64,000 bases of DNA, from assembly GCA_037951105.1 (NCBI GenBank), contig JBAMJV010002969.1, positions 51,102 through 115,101 of the forward strand. Reading direction: 5' to 3'. A program made the translations under genes and the position numbers. Shown in pieces: positions 44,615 through 55,009 of the stretch. A model generated the notes under the pieces. It was not told the origin of the DNA and made no database searches. It was given only the letters and a program-made list of their open reading frames with translations. Within the stretch, counting starts at the first letter, position 1. Every line of letters starts with the position of its first letter. The stretch comes from Echinarachnius parma. Taxonomy: Eukaryota; Echinodermata; Echinoidea; Clypeasteroida; Echinarachniidae.

Positions 44615-45080
44615 AGGGATAATTTCGTGTTAAGATAATTTTTAGCAACCAAAACCTGCACAATAACATTACAAACTAATGTTATAACCCCACCATGCTA
44701 ATAAGGTATAACAAATTACAAACGACTGAGACAAAGCCTGTTATCATGAAGAAAAAAAGAACCGTTAAAACGCAATGGTTTCAACCATTATTCATATAAA
44801 ATTGTGCACGTGATGTTTTGTAAGAATAATGATTAAATAGAGAGACCATCAATAACTATTCAAAAATCTCTTTTGAAAATTTTGGTTCATTTTTTTTCTC
44901 ATTTATAAAAAAAAAATCTAATAAACCCAAGGCCCAGGTTTATTCTGATCGGATATTTTGATCAAATAGAGTTTATTTTGTCATTAAACTTGTATGCTTT
45001 CAAATTTGACACTCAGTTTTGCATTACCTTACAAAAATTACTTCTTGAAGCGTCCTCTATACCAAAACTGAACTACCTCT
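44615..45080. mobile_element. TTAA MITE (AGGGGTAG family), diverged
   Basis: TTAA lies at 44611-44614 and 45081-45084. The left end has decayed (AGGGATAATTTCG). The interior and right end (ccaaaactgaactacctct) match the family. Confidence 0.75.
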
Positions 45081-45191
45081 TTAAGATAAATGGTTTTTGT
45101 TTTTGTTTACGTAAGAGTAAAATAGGGTGACAATGTTCCACGCGTTTTTGCTACATTCATAAACGTGTTTATTCATTTATTTCGATTGGAG

Positions 45192-45246
45192 ATTATCGAC
45201 GGTGAGATCGACAGAAAAGGCACCAGCCACGCTGAGACTCTTCAGG
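45192..45246 (+). CDS. Possible small exon in the reductase intron
   Basis: A short frame, IIDGEIDRKGTSHAETLQ, sits between gattggag and donor CAG|GTAAAT. Its codon-like composition contrasts with its flanks, but the acceptor is poor and it cannot be matched with certainty to a reductase segment. Confidence 0.2.
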
Positions 45247-45249
45247 TAA

Positions 45250-45680
45250 ATTTTTACTAATATACAGTCATAATAATATACATTACAAGGATCTATAGTA
45301 ACATTATAGTAACACAAAACTTACTTTAATATATATAGCAGTGCTCACATACCTCGTTGGATTCGTTTTACAAATATACAAGCATGTGACAGGTGTCGGT
45401 TTTCGAATACGTTTATGATTGAAGGGTTCGGATTTTACATTCTGGATAATTTAATTGTGCACGAAGTTAGCGCAATAAGTTAGCAAACATCACTTCCTTT
45501 TTCGATCATTACTCGGTCATATGACATTCAAAAGATTAAGTAAATGAATCATTTACAGGATTTACCTAAAATTATAATTGGTCATTAATGTGAAAGTTTA
45601 ACCACATCGTTCTATATCTGATAATTTATTTGTATTTGCAAGTACTAATATACTATTGTACAAATTGCGTCAATATTAAG
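45250..45680. other. Intron module of the gene A/B type (45410-45560)
   Basis: The stretch tggataatttaattgtgcac, gcaaacatcactt, tcattactcggtcatatgacattc matches 30140-30240 and 62380-62400. It shows that the module also occurs outside genes A and B. Confidence 0.55.
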
Positions 45681-45694
45681 CAAATAATTACCGT

Positions 45695-45860
45695 TGGTGA
45701 AGGTGATGGGACAAACTATCACTTCCGAGGCGATCTGGATGTAGCTATCTTTCCTCAGCTTCGCTTTGGAAAGATAGCGTATACATTCAGATCGTCGAGG
45801 AAGTGATAGTTTGCCATCGCCTGAAACCAAAAGGTGATTATTTGCTTTATATTCCACATC
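45695..45860. repeat. Hairpin element, second copy (see 41885)
   Basis: Same arms (gggacaaactatcacttccg and gaggaagtgatagtttgcc). The loop is tcctcagcttcgctttgg. It ends cttatattccacatc as the first copy does. Confidence 0.75.
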
Positions 45861-45869
45861 GAACTTAGA

Positions 45870-46290
45870 TCTAGTCTAGTAATACTGTACTAGTAGTAGT
45901 GTAAGCAGGCCTACCCCTAGCTAGTCTACTCTAAGTACTCTAATGCCCGGCGCAGACAGAGCCGACTCGACTGGTTCACATCGATCTAGTCTAGTAGTAC
46001 TACTACTGTAACAGTAGTCTAAGCAGGCCTACCCCTACTCTAGAGTCTACTCTAAGACTGAGTACTCAGAATGCCCGGCGCAGACAGAGCCGACTCGACT
46101 GGTTGTCATTCCGATCGGCTCAGTTTTCAGTGCCTCGCGACACACATTTTGCCAGTCGAGAGACAGTCGGATGCCAGTTGGGGCCGATTCAACACGATAA
46201 ATCTGCTCCGACCGACCAGGCCCAACTCTAGCCTGATTAAAGCCAGTCGGATCGGGTCGAGTCGGCTCTGTCTGCGCCGGGCTTCAGTCT
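45870..46290. mobile_element. Foldback MITE (GCCCGGCGCAGACAGAGCC ends) with tandemly duplicated left flank
   Basis: GCCCGGCGCAGACAGAGCCG at 46072 is inverted at 46264-46285. A partial copy of the left end and about 70 bp of flank (gcaggcctacccctag) is repeated at 45905-45985. The right end of the same family lies at 57420-57495. Confidence 0.65.
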
Positions 46291-46435
46291 AACTTCTAAG
46301 TCTAAGTACTGTTACTACTAGGTTTGATCTACTTACCAACAATGACTTGTTATTCCAATTTCGGTAACAGGGTAATTCCAAAAGCTAAAACGCGAAATGT
46401 AAACTCCAAAAAAACAGTTCAAAAGTCAACAAACG

Positions 46436-46690
46436 CGAAAATAGAGTCTCCCCAACACTTGGTCTAGCGCTTTCAAGTCCACGTCAGACAATTCGTTAAA
46501 AAGTATGCTTCCAGCATCGCAATAATCTTGGAACACTTTCAGGCTGAACTTAAGTTGTCGCTTTGTATTTTTACTTTCACTCTCCAGTAAAAACGTGTCC
46601 ATTTCATCCTCATCCAAAAGCTCAAACCTTATGTTTGTGGCCGCAATTTTAGTAGAGTACACAGAACGAGCATGCAAACAGATGTACGAT
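46436..46690 (-). pseudogene. Fragment of a Crypton-type tyrosine-recombinase-like protein
   Basis: The frame reads VYSTKIAATNIRFELLDEDE, then ESESKNTKRQLKFSLKVFQD and ALDQVLGRLYFRV before a stop. The pattern E-x-x-x-F-L...SKNTKRQLK...VFQDY...LDxxLxxFY is that of the N-terminal (SAM-like) region of Crypton/KIAA1958-type YR proteins common in marine invertebrates. The catalytic R-H-R-Y region is absent. Confidence 0.5.
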
Positions 46691-46706
46691 ACTACAACAG
46701 GGGCGT

Positions 46707-46792
46707 CGATCTGTTCGGAAAACACAATGCAATTGTTCACAAACAATGCTCGCCCCGGCCAATGCATTGTGTTTTCCGAACAGCTGATCGAC
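46707..46792. repeat. Palindrome, gtcgatctgttcggaaaacacaatgca arms
   Basis: ggcgtcgatctgttcggaaaac pairs with gttttccgaacagctgatcgacgcc around about 30 bp. Confidence 0.75.
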
Positions 46793-46929
46793 GCCTCTGA
46801 TGTACAGTGCATAGCGTATGCAGTGTACTACGTATACCGTATGCACAACGAATACAATTCAATTTGTAATTCGCGCGCATAGAGTTATCGCGCCACTTAT
46901 TGGTATTCAATTCAATGCAACCGCGGAGT

Positions 46930-47080
46930 GTAGATAGTACTTTTTATCTAGTGAGTGCAACGCACTTTCACCCAAGATATCTACAGAGTGTAACGATGGG
47001 CGAAACTATATTTCATCACGTGATTAACTTTTGACCAATCGTAGAGCAAGATTCTTAGTATGTGGAATATAATACATTAT
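46930..47080. repeat. Repeat of 42310-42465 (gtgagtgcaacgcactttcaccc)
   Basis: It shares tagtgagtgcaacgcacttt, gatgggcgaaactatatttc and tagagcaagattcttagtat with the left flank of the 1.5-kb inverted repeat. It thus looks like a detached element end. Confidence 0.7.
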
Positions 47081-47084
47081 AGTA

Positions 47085-47690
47085 TAATGCTGAGTTTCCC
47101 AAATTTCACCCAAGCTAGCTGTATTCTTCGTCGCACTTCTCCTGCTGTTTCATTTTCAAGAGTGATGTTTTTACCGAGGTATACGGTATGTAACTATCCA
47201 CCTTCTCAATTGTCATGCCATCAACTGCAATTGTATGGTCTTGTAGCTGGTTGCTCATCATTACTTTGGTCTTTTTAATGTTCATTTTGAGTCCTGCCTT
47301 TTTACTCTCTACGCTCAACTCATGGATCATCGTCTGTAGTTCCAGAGGATCATGACTAACAAGCAGAATGTCATCTGCAAACCTTAAATGATTCAAATAT
47401 TCCCCATTTATTGTAATTTCTCTCGATTGCCAATCCAGGTTTCTAAAGACGTCTTCCATGGCTGATGTAAAGAGTTTCGGAGAGATTGGATCACCCTGTC
47501 AGACACCTTTTAGGATTTTGAAACTATTGGTAGTAGTATTCTCCAGATGAATTTTGGCGCTTAGGGTCTTTGTAAATAGCTTTGATGAGGCTGATGTTCT
47601 GAATCCTGCTCGAAAGCCTTCCTGTTCTCTTGGCTGATTTTCATCTAGCTGTCTTTGGACATAAGTACGTTCTTTATATTCACGGATTGA
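47085..47690 (-). pseudogene. RTE-clade LINE reverse transcriptase relic
   Basis: In order: RTYVQRQLDENQPREQEGFR, then ILKGV-stop-QGDPISPKLF, AMEDVFRNLDW, NHLRFADDILLVSHDP and KKAGLKMNIKKTKVM. FADD is intact, but the GVRQGDP Arg codon is TGA (47500 region). A frameshift after VDSYI moves the conserved YLGKNITLENET into another frame. A stretch between GFRAGF and the QGDP box is deleted. Both ends are truncated. Confidence 0.8.
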
Positions 47691-47894
47691 CATTCATTTA
47701 TTCATTCTTTCTTTCATACGCGCTCAAAATAAACCACTTCGACACATTTGGGAGTCCGAAAGACCGAAACCAAACCGCTTCGAGCCGGATAGCAACTCGA
47801 TAAAAGAGCGAACTGAAATTGACGGCAAATGGCCACCAGTTTGGATTGGGTGTTGTTGCGCATTTAAAGCCCTTGTCACATGTCACCGGCATAG

Positions 47895-48350
47895 GCGTAC
47901 CCAGGTTGTTGACCCAGAAATGGCTGTGTTTTTTTTTTTTTTTTTTGGGGGGGGGGGTTGAACCCCCCCCCCCCCCCGTTTTCAAATTTTAGCCGGTCTC
48001 GAGACCACTTGTAAGCGATCTTGACAGTCTAAAACCCGGTCTCGACCGACTAAAACCCGGTCTCGACCGACTAAAACCCGGTCTCGACCGACTAAAAACC
48101 CTGTCTCGGCTCCCAAAATTTGCGAATTTATGGACACCCCCCCCCCCCCCCCCCCCCCACTGAGAGGGCTTCTCAAATGTGAAGGTACTTGGTCACGGTC
48201 TCTAAAATTTTGAAAATACTTGGTCTCAGCTTCGAAATATTTTTACAGACACCCCCCCCCCCCCCCCCACTGTGAGGGCTTCTCAACTTTGAAGGTACTT
48301 GGTCTCGGTCTCCCCCCCCCCCCCTTTAACAAATCCTAGGTACGCCACTG
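47895..48350. mobile_element. Repeat with ggcgtaccc...ggtacgcc ends, poly-C/G runs and a gtctcgaccgac array
   Basis: The ends ataggcgtacccaggtt and cctaggtacgccactgg are inverted. Inside are T, G and C runs, and three copies of cggtctcgaccgactaaaac at 48046-48100. Confidence 0.65.
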
Positions 48351-48439
48351 GTCACCGTATAGCGTTAACGTACGTACATGTATAATATTGACCGACGCAA
48401 GACCGAACATGAATTCGGCCGTCAGCAAGTTGACATCAC

Positions 48440-48700
48440 TCCAAACGAGTGCTGCTCGTTATTCCGAAGGTTCGTTAATTCCTAAGGTTCACTATTCTGA
48501 ATTTCCGAACAAACAAATTTCGCATACATTGGGGTTCGTTAATCCGTAAAATGAAATAGGTTTCGTTTATCCGAATATCTGATGTATTAATCCGACGGTT
48601 CGTTATTCCGAAGGTTCGTTGTTCCGACGGTTCGTTTTTGCAAAAATGAAGTAGGGTTCGATATTCCGATGGTTCGTCGATCTTTTTGCGAACATTTTTG
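48440..48700. repeat. Degenerate minisatellite, ggttcgttattccgaa unit
   Basis: About ten copies of a 16-18-bp unit, some as gacggttcgtt or gatggttcgtcg. Confidence 0.75.
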
Positions 48701-48769
48701 AAAAAAAGTTGGCCGCATCGGTCATTTCCCGTTGCCATGGTAACCATGAAATGAAGAGCATGTTTTAAT

Positions 48770-49110
48770 TGTTTGATTTTTTCATTATTTTATATTATCA
48801 AAGTAAACAAGTTACCTTTGTTTTCTTTTCTGGTCAAATGTCATACAAATAATCAGGAAAATTGTCGACACCACATAAGTCATTTCTCAGATAAAGTAGT
48901 ATATTTAAAAATAATTTTAGCATTTTCGTGGTTTTATATTGTGAATAGTAGGCCTGGGACGAATACATTTTTTGCTACCTGAATATTCGACCAGAAAGGT
49001 AATCGGATGAACCATGTTGGAAATTGTACAGCTCAAATAGCCTAGTTAAAATGGCGATCCGCAGTGTAACATTCCCACGCTTAAATAACAATGTGTTTGC
49101 ATCACTTTCT
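48770..49110. other. Intron upstream of the last reductase exon
   Basis: AT-rich with a T-rich tract near 49100 (catcactttctatgcag) that serves as the acceptor. No other exon seen. Confidence 0.6.
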
Positions 49111-49116
49111 ATGCAG

Positions 49117-49323
49117 TGCTGCCCCGGGTTCGTGCGGACGGACATGACGGCCATGTTCCCAGAGGAGTGTTTCGGCACCAAGAAGGTGTTCCCCACGGAA
49201 GCTGCAGATACGCCCGTATACTTGGCGCTTCTACCAGCGGGGACAAAAGAGCCACAGGGACAGTTTCTCCTGCGACGACAGGTGTACGATTTCTTGAATA
49301 CAGACGTGTTAATTCCTTTTTGA
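49117..49323 (+). CDS. Carbonyl-reductase-like SDR, terminal exon
   Basis: After ctttctatgcag it reads CCPGFVRTDMTAMF, the CBR1 family motif (N-A-CCPG-W/F-V-x-T-DM) that follows the catalytic centre and forms the PG turn over the cofactor. ADTPVYLALLPAGTKEPQGQ, the conserved C-terminal E/D-TPVYLALLP...GQF segment, comes next, and the exon ends TDVLIPF-stop. The residues are well conserved, which argues that the gene is or was recently active. The exon carrying the Ser, YxxxK and substrate loop was not found between 41.7 and 49.1 kb. Sibling exons: 41040-41060 and 41429-41660. Confidence 0.9.
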   Translation, partial: CCPGFVRTDMTAMFPEECFGTKKVFPTEAADTPVYLALLPAGTKEPQGQFLLRRQVYDFLNTDVLIPF

Positions 49324-49464
49324 TTCGACAATTTAAATCAGGCACGATAAATATAGGTTTTAACATGGATGAGTTCCAAGTATTGTGGCGTTCCATCTCC
49401 GCATAATATTGGTACCACAAATTTGTGTCAATTTATCTGTTCACCGATTTAAAATTTATATTAA

Positions 49465-49916
49465 AGGGATAGTACTGTTCTAGTCAAACATAATTTTAGT
49501 AAATAAAACGTGTCAGTTTTCATTAACAACCAACAGTTATAAGTAATTTATGTTTGAATGGTAGAAAACATAGAAACGGCTAAGTTACAGGCCTTTTTTT
49601 CATTTAAAACAACAGCCCTCCAGACGTCTCGAGTTTAAACCATTTTAAAAATCAAAAATACGTAAATGTGATATTTGGTAAAAATAATTATTCAATAGAG
49701 AGATCATCAAAAACAATTTTGTAGGGTTTATAAATATTTTCTTAAAATATGAATTAAACATTTATTCCAATTAAATATATTCATGGATATTTCAGCCGTT
49801 TCTAAAGCGATTTTGATCAAACAAATTTGATTCTGTCTCAAATGTTACACTTAGTTTTCCAATACCTAATAAATTTGGTATTTCCTTGAAGCGCCCTCTA
49901 AACCAAAACTACCCCT
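49465..49916. mobile_element. TTAA MITE (AGGGGTAG family), diverged
   Basis: TTAA at 49461-49464, ttat at the right. It begins AGGGATAGTACTG and ends CCAAAACTACCCCT. It lies about 140 bp after the reductase stop, so it may overlap the 3' UTR. Confidence 0.75.
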
Positions 49917-50629
49917 TTATGATATGAATCACTTTGGTGATTGACTACCGATCAATTTGAAATATTTTCCGTTGACTAATTGTCTCAACGCCACTATACT
50001 GACACTAGCCTTGAATTAAAGTTGTTAGGCTGAATGAAAATTGCCCAAAATAAAAATGACTCCACTGAAATAAGTAGCTGTTAATATTGTAATTTGTCAT
50101 GGTAAAGGTTTATAAATTATTTGTCAGCTGTTTCAGAGAAAAAATTAGAATCTCAACACCATTTTATACCTTACTTGTTCTGGGGGTGTTCCACAAAGAT
50201 TCGAAGTTGAACTTAATCTAAGTTGGACCTAACTATTATGGAAAACCATTTATAACCTTGGAATACGATATATTAAAAAGCAACAAAGCAAAGATTTTAG
50301 ACTTTTCATCAATGTTGCATCAAGAACATTAAAGGGGTAGTTTAGTTTTGGTATATAGAGAGGGCGCTGCACATCACAATTTTTTTGTGAGGTAATGAAA
50401 AACTGAGTGTCGAATTTGAGAGAACATGCAATTTTAATGGCAGACTAAACTTTATTTGGTCAAAATCGACCCAGAAACGGCTGAAATATCAATAAATCTA
50501 TCTGATCTTATAATTATTTGGGGCCCAAATAATTAGACGGTTTTTTTTTTAAATAAAAAAAATGCTAGCACTTTTACAAACATTTTCAAAATCGTTTTTT
50601 AATTATTTGTTGATGATTTCTCTATTTAA

Positions 50630-51474
50630 AGGGGTAGTTTAGTTTTGGTAGAGAGGGCGCTGCACATCACAATTTTTTTGGTGAGATAATGAAAGACTGA
50701 GTGTCGAATTTGAGAGAACATGCAATTTCAATGGCAGAATAAACTTTATTTGGTCAAAATCGGTCCAGAAACGGCTGAAATATCAATAATTATATTTGAT
50801 CTTATAATTATTTGGGGCCCAAATAATTAGATGATTTTTTCAAAAAATTAAAAAAATGCTTACACTTTTTCAAAAATTGTCAAAAGCGTTTTTTAAATAG
50901 TTGTTAATGATCTATCTACTTAATCATTATTTCAATAGAACATCACATGCATTATTTTGTATGAAAAATGGTTGAAACCAATGCCTTTTTAGAAAGTGCC
51001 CTCTTGTGTTTTAATGGCTCTTTTTTTAATGATAACAGGCTTTTTACTTAGTCGTTTGTAATTTTGTATACCTTTCGAGCATGGTGGATTAATTAATAAC
51101 TATTAGTTTATGCTACTGTCCAGGTTTGGTTACTAAAGTTCAGCCTTACCAAAACTGTTAAAAGTTAAAGTCTTTCCCGTACCAATGTTGGCAGATAAGG
51201 CGGCGCCTATCTCCGTTTCAATAGTCCTAGGCCACACGTCTACTAAATGTAGCGAAAGTTACAGAAGGGGGCTAGTCCTCTGGTAACTCGTGTGATTAAC
51301 TTTCCTTTCTCCATTCTATAAATGCCGAGTGTCTGGCTAGAAGGCAGAAGGTACCATTATTAAAGTCTTTGGTATGACCCGGTCTGGGTTCGAACCCGGG
51401 ACCTCCCGTGAATGAGGCGGACACTCTAACCGCTAAGCCACCATGCTCGGTTTTACCAAAACTGTGCTACCCCT
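50630..51474. mobile_element. TTAA MITE copy 2, inserted in copy 1
   Basis: It begins AGGGGTAGTTTAGTTTTGG and ends GTGCTACCCCT, with TTAA at 50626-50629 and 51475-51478. The target lies inside another copy of the same family. Copy 2 is itself split by the SINE at 51159-51452. Confidence 0.9.
51159..51452 (-). mobile_element. tRNA-headed SINE with 13-bp TSD
   Basis: ttaccaaaactgt at 51146-51158 and 51453-51465 is the target duplication. The minus strand starts gagcatggtggcttagcggttagag (A box) and continues to gtcccgggttcgaacccag (B box), with an anticodon-arm-like cgcctcattcacgggagg between. A body of about 210 bp follows. It is not a tRNA gene: the acceptor stem does not close. It is the newest layer of the nest. 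Confidence 0.8.
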
Positions 51475-51979
51475 TTAATCATTATTTCAATCAAACAGCA
51501 CATGCATAATTTTGTATGGAAAATGGTTGAAACCGATGCCTTTTTAGAAGCGCCCTCTTGTGTTTAAATGGCTCTTTTTGAATGATAACGTGCTTTTTAC
51601 TGAGTCATTTGTAATTTTGTATTACTTTTGAGCATGGTGGAGTTATTACTATTAGTTTATAAGGTTACTGTCCAGGTTTGGTTATTAAAGTTCAGCCTTA
51701 CCAAAACTAAACTACCCCTTTAAATCTCCTTGATAATAGAAAATATTAATGATTTGAATCAACATTTTATGCTTTTTAAAAGAACTTTATACAAATTTGG
51801 TACAAAGAAACTAACGGCTTTTCATAATTTAGAGTTAAGTTCAACTTAGGATCTTTGTGAAACACCCCCTGTTATTCTGTGGATGGGGAAAATGTGTTTA
51901 TACTCAAATAAATTGGTTTGATCATACAATATTACTACACAATACTTGCAATCTTCAATATTTATTATACATGTTAATT

Positions 51980-52800
51980 GTTGTTAAACATGAGGTGTTG
52001 TTGAAATAAAGTTGGTTAAATGAAAGGAGCCTAAAGCTCACAGTAAAACAAAAAAAAAAATGTGTGAAAGCTATATTATGTAGCACGAAAAAGTCATAGA
52101 CGGCGCAACAACAAGACAATTCAAACAAAATCCCTATTTTCATACTAGTTTCTTTACCTTCTCCTTCCAATAAAGTGCAGCTTAATTCAAGTCAATATTT
52201 TTCACTAACCTCAGAAATTTGTAACAATTTACAAAATATAATATTTACCTATATCATTTTACGAAATCTTTGGAAAGTACGTGTATACAAAAGATAAATA
52301 CAAAATACATTTAACAAAAATACGATTCAAGATTTAAGTTCTTAAAAATTAGGTAGAGCCAATCGAAAAAGTAAAACAGTTTGTCAAATGGAAGACGTTT
52401 ACAAACTCACATATTAAAACAAAAAATGCAATTTGTGTAAAAACGAACAGAACGGACAAGTCATAGATAATACAATGAGACAATACAAACACAATTAATA
52501 TTTCCATACTGTTTTCCTTACCTTTTTAGCACGTTCAAATGTCAGTCTATTTTTCCATTGCCAACAGAAATTAGTTTTTACAAAACAGCATCATTTTATG
52601 AAATCATTGAAATGTACACTACATGTATACAAAATATGAATACAAAATACATTAACTGAATTCATTTGGAAATGGAGCTTCAATTGAGCTTAGGTTTCTT
52701 CTCAAATTAGCCAAGCATTGTATTTAACAAAATGATTAAATCACTGTAATTGATTTTAAGAACGTATAATATTTACAAAAAACCTTTACAAAAAAGCAAC
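51980..52800. other. Spacer between the tandem copies, nothing recognised
   Basis: AT-rich; a weak internal repeat of tacaaaatacattaac at 52295 and 52640. No gene. Confidence 0.5.
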
Positions 52801-53380
52801 AAGTTGTTAGCCTGAATGAAAATTGCCCAAACTGAAAATGAATCCACTGAAATAATTCATTATTAGTATTTAATTTGTGATGGTAAAGGTTTATATATTA
52901 TTTGTCAGCTGTTTCAGAGAAAAAAGAAGAATCTCAACACTAATCTTTACTTTACTGGTTGTTCCACAAATATTTTAAGTTAAACTTAACTCTACGTTGG
53001 ACCTAACTATTATGGAAAGCAATTTGTAGCCTTGGAATAATATATGTTCAAAAGCAACAAAGCAAAGATTTGAGACTTTTCATTAATGTTGCATCAAGAA
53101 CAGAACATCTCCTTGATAATAGAAAATATATTGATTTGAATCAACATTTCATGCCTCTTAAAAAGGACTTTTCCAACAATTTTTGAAAGAAACTAAAGGC
53201 TGTCCATACTTGTTAAGTCCAACTTAGATTCAACTTAGGAACCTTGTGAAACACCCCCTGTTATCCTGTGGATGGGGAAAATGTGTTTATACTAAAATCA
53301 ATTGGTTTGATCATACAATATTACTACACAATACTTGCAATTGCATATTTATTATGCATGTTAAATTGATAGTTGACTGT
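52800..53380. repeat. Tandem duplication, right copy
   Basis: Matches 50020-51990 without the nested elements. At the insertion point it reads atcaagaacagaacatctcc. Confidence 0.8.
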
Positions 53381-53387
53381 TGGTTAA

Positions 53388-54009
53388 AGAGTGACTAAAT
53401 TACAAATGCATGTTGACTTTTGTTGATCTGTAATAATGAATACATCACATATCTTTTGACTATTTGATGTACACTTTGGTCATATTTTTGATATTATTTT
53501 TCTATTTTTTCTATTTTTTCTATTTTATTCTACCTGCTAAGCTCCACCCCTAAAAAAAAACCCTCCAGCATTGACTTTTGTGACATCATAATACCATTCA
53601 ACCATCAGTTAGCTAGATAAACATGAACAAAAGATATGTTCTCACCCACTAAGTACCTTATTGCATTAGCATTGGATGTTTTAATTGAAACCCTTCTTTT
53701 CATGGTGAGTGGGCATTGTATAAAACATGCAATGCTATTGTGAACAGGTGGTCAGTTGATAGGAAGGGAATTACCAATGTCTTTTGTTCATCTAGTTGAC
53801 TGATGGTTGAATGGTATTATGATGTCACAAAAGTCAATTGCTTCTGGAGGTTTTTTTTAGGGGTGAAGCTTAGCAGGTAGAATAAAAGTAATAGAAAACA
53901 TAATATAAACAAATTGACAAAAATGTACATCAAATAGTCAAAAGATATGTGATGTACTCATAATTACAGATCAACAAAAGTCAACATGCGTTTGTAATTT
54001 AGTCACCCT
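53388..54009. mobile_element. TTAA foldback element, AGAGTGACTAAATTAC family
   Basis: TTAA lies at 53384-53387 and 54010-54013. The whole length is an inverted repeat: acaaatgcatgttgactttt pairs with aaaagtcaacatgcgtttgt, and gctccacccctaaaaaaaa with ttttttttaggggtgaagc. The right TTAA is shared with the next MITE. Confidence 0.8.
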
Positions 54010-54013
54010 TTAA

Positions 54014-54550
54014 GAGAGTACAGTTTTGGTCAAACTGAATTTTAGTAACCAAAACCTGCACCATTACATTACAAACTAATAATTATAACTCCACCAAGAT
54101 CGACAGGAATAACAAATTACAAATAACTAGGTAAAAAGCCTGTTATCATTCAAACAGAGCCGTTGAAACTCTAGAGGGCGCTCTCTAAACACTCATCGGT
54201 TTCAAACATTTTAAATGAAATATTGTGCATGTTGAAATAGTGTTCAGATAGAGAGATAAATAACAACTATTTAAAAACCTCCTTGAAAATTGTTGAAAAG
54301 AGGGAGAATTAACAAATTTGTATTAATGGCTGGTTCAATTTTATCGAATAATTGTGGGGACCCACAATTATTACAAATGGTTATGTTTATGGATATTCCA
54401 GCCCATTCCGAGCCGATTTTGATCAAATAAAGTTTATTCTGTCATTTAAGGTGTATGCTCTTTTGAATTTGACACTCAGTTTGTTGTTATCTCACATAAA
54501 AATTATTTTGTGTAGCGCCCTCTATACCAAAACTCAACTATAACTTTAGT
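54014..54550. mobile_element. TTAA MITE (AGGGGTAG family), diverged
   Basis: It begins GAGAGTACAGTTTTGG and ends CCAAAACTCAACTATAAC. The interior matches the family. Confidence 0.75.
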
Positions 54551-54822
54551 TGTTGTTAAATTAGCAGAAGCATTGTATTTAACCAAATTATTAAATCACT
54601 GTAATTTATTTAAAGTACGTACACTATTTACAATAAACCTTTATTTTTTACAATGAAGCAATAAAGTGAGTACTGTACGAGGCATGTGACTAAAGGGGGC
54701 AGCAGCCCCTCCCCCCTCGACAGTTTTAAAAACGGCAATATTTTGGCAAAAAGGTACCTCAAATTCGGGCAAAACCATATATTTCTTTTGGCAAAATTGT
54801 GTCATCATGATACTTTGGCAAA

Positions 54823-54913
54823 GAAGAAGAAGAATAATAAGAAGAAGAAGAATAATAAGAAGAAGAAGAAGAAGAAGAAGAAAAGGAAGAAGAAAAAGAA
54901 GAAGAAGAAGAAG

Positions 54914-54943
<30 letters not shown>
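54823..54943. repeat. (GAA)n microsatellite
   Basis: About 120 bp of gaagaa with few interruptions; purine-only strand. Confidence 0.95.
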
Positions 54944-54946
<3 letters not shown>

Positions 54947-55009
54947 AAAGGGAGAATAAGACAAAAAAAGATGATAATGAAACAGTAGGAGAAGGCCACA
55001 TATTATCAC

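Larger units (their letters stand above)
50333..51719. mobile_element. TTAA MITE copy 1 (outer), split by copy 2
   Basis: TTAA lies at 50329-50332 and 51720-51723. It is interrupted after tgatttctctat|TTAA by copy 2 and resumes TTAA|tcattatttcaatc. Intact family members read ctctatttaatcattatttc at this point. Confidence 0.9.
50020..52000. repeat. Tandem duplication, left copy (right copy 52800-53380)
   Basis: ttgttaggctgaatgaaaattgccc at 50020 matches 52806. tgttccacaaagattcgaag, ggacctaactattatgg, aacaccccctgttat and tggggaaaatgtgtttatact recur in the same order. The left copy carries the nested MITEs; the right copy does not. The unit itself has inverted tgttccacaaa/tttgtgaaaca ends and is probably a foldback element. 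Confidence 0.8.

Noticed and set aside
45950..46292. 73-residue plus-strand frame MPGADRADSTGC...
   Set aside because: It lies wholly within a foldback MITE whose ends are inverse copies; no splice or codon support.
49109..49420. Minus-strand and alternative plus-strand frames over the last reductase exon
   Set aside because: They are shadows; the frame CCPGFVRTDM...IPF matches the carbonyl reductase family.
51372..51450. tRNA gene on the minus strand
   Set aside because: A and B boxes are good, but the acceptor stem does not close and the anticodon arm has a mismatched loop. A 13-bp target duplication places it as the head of a SINE.
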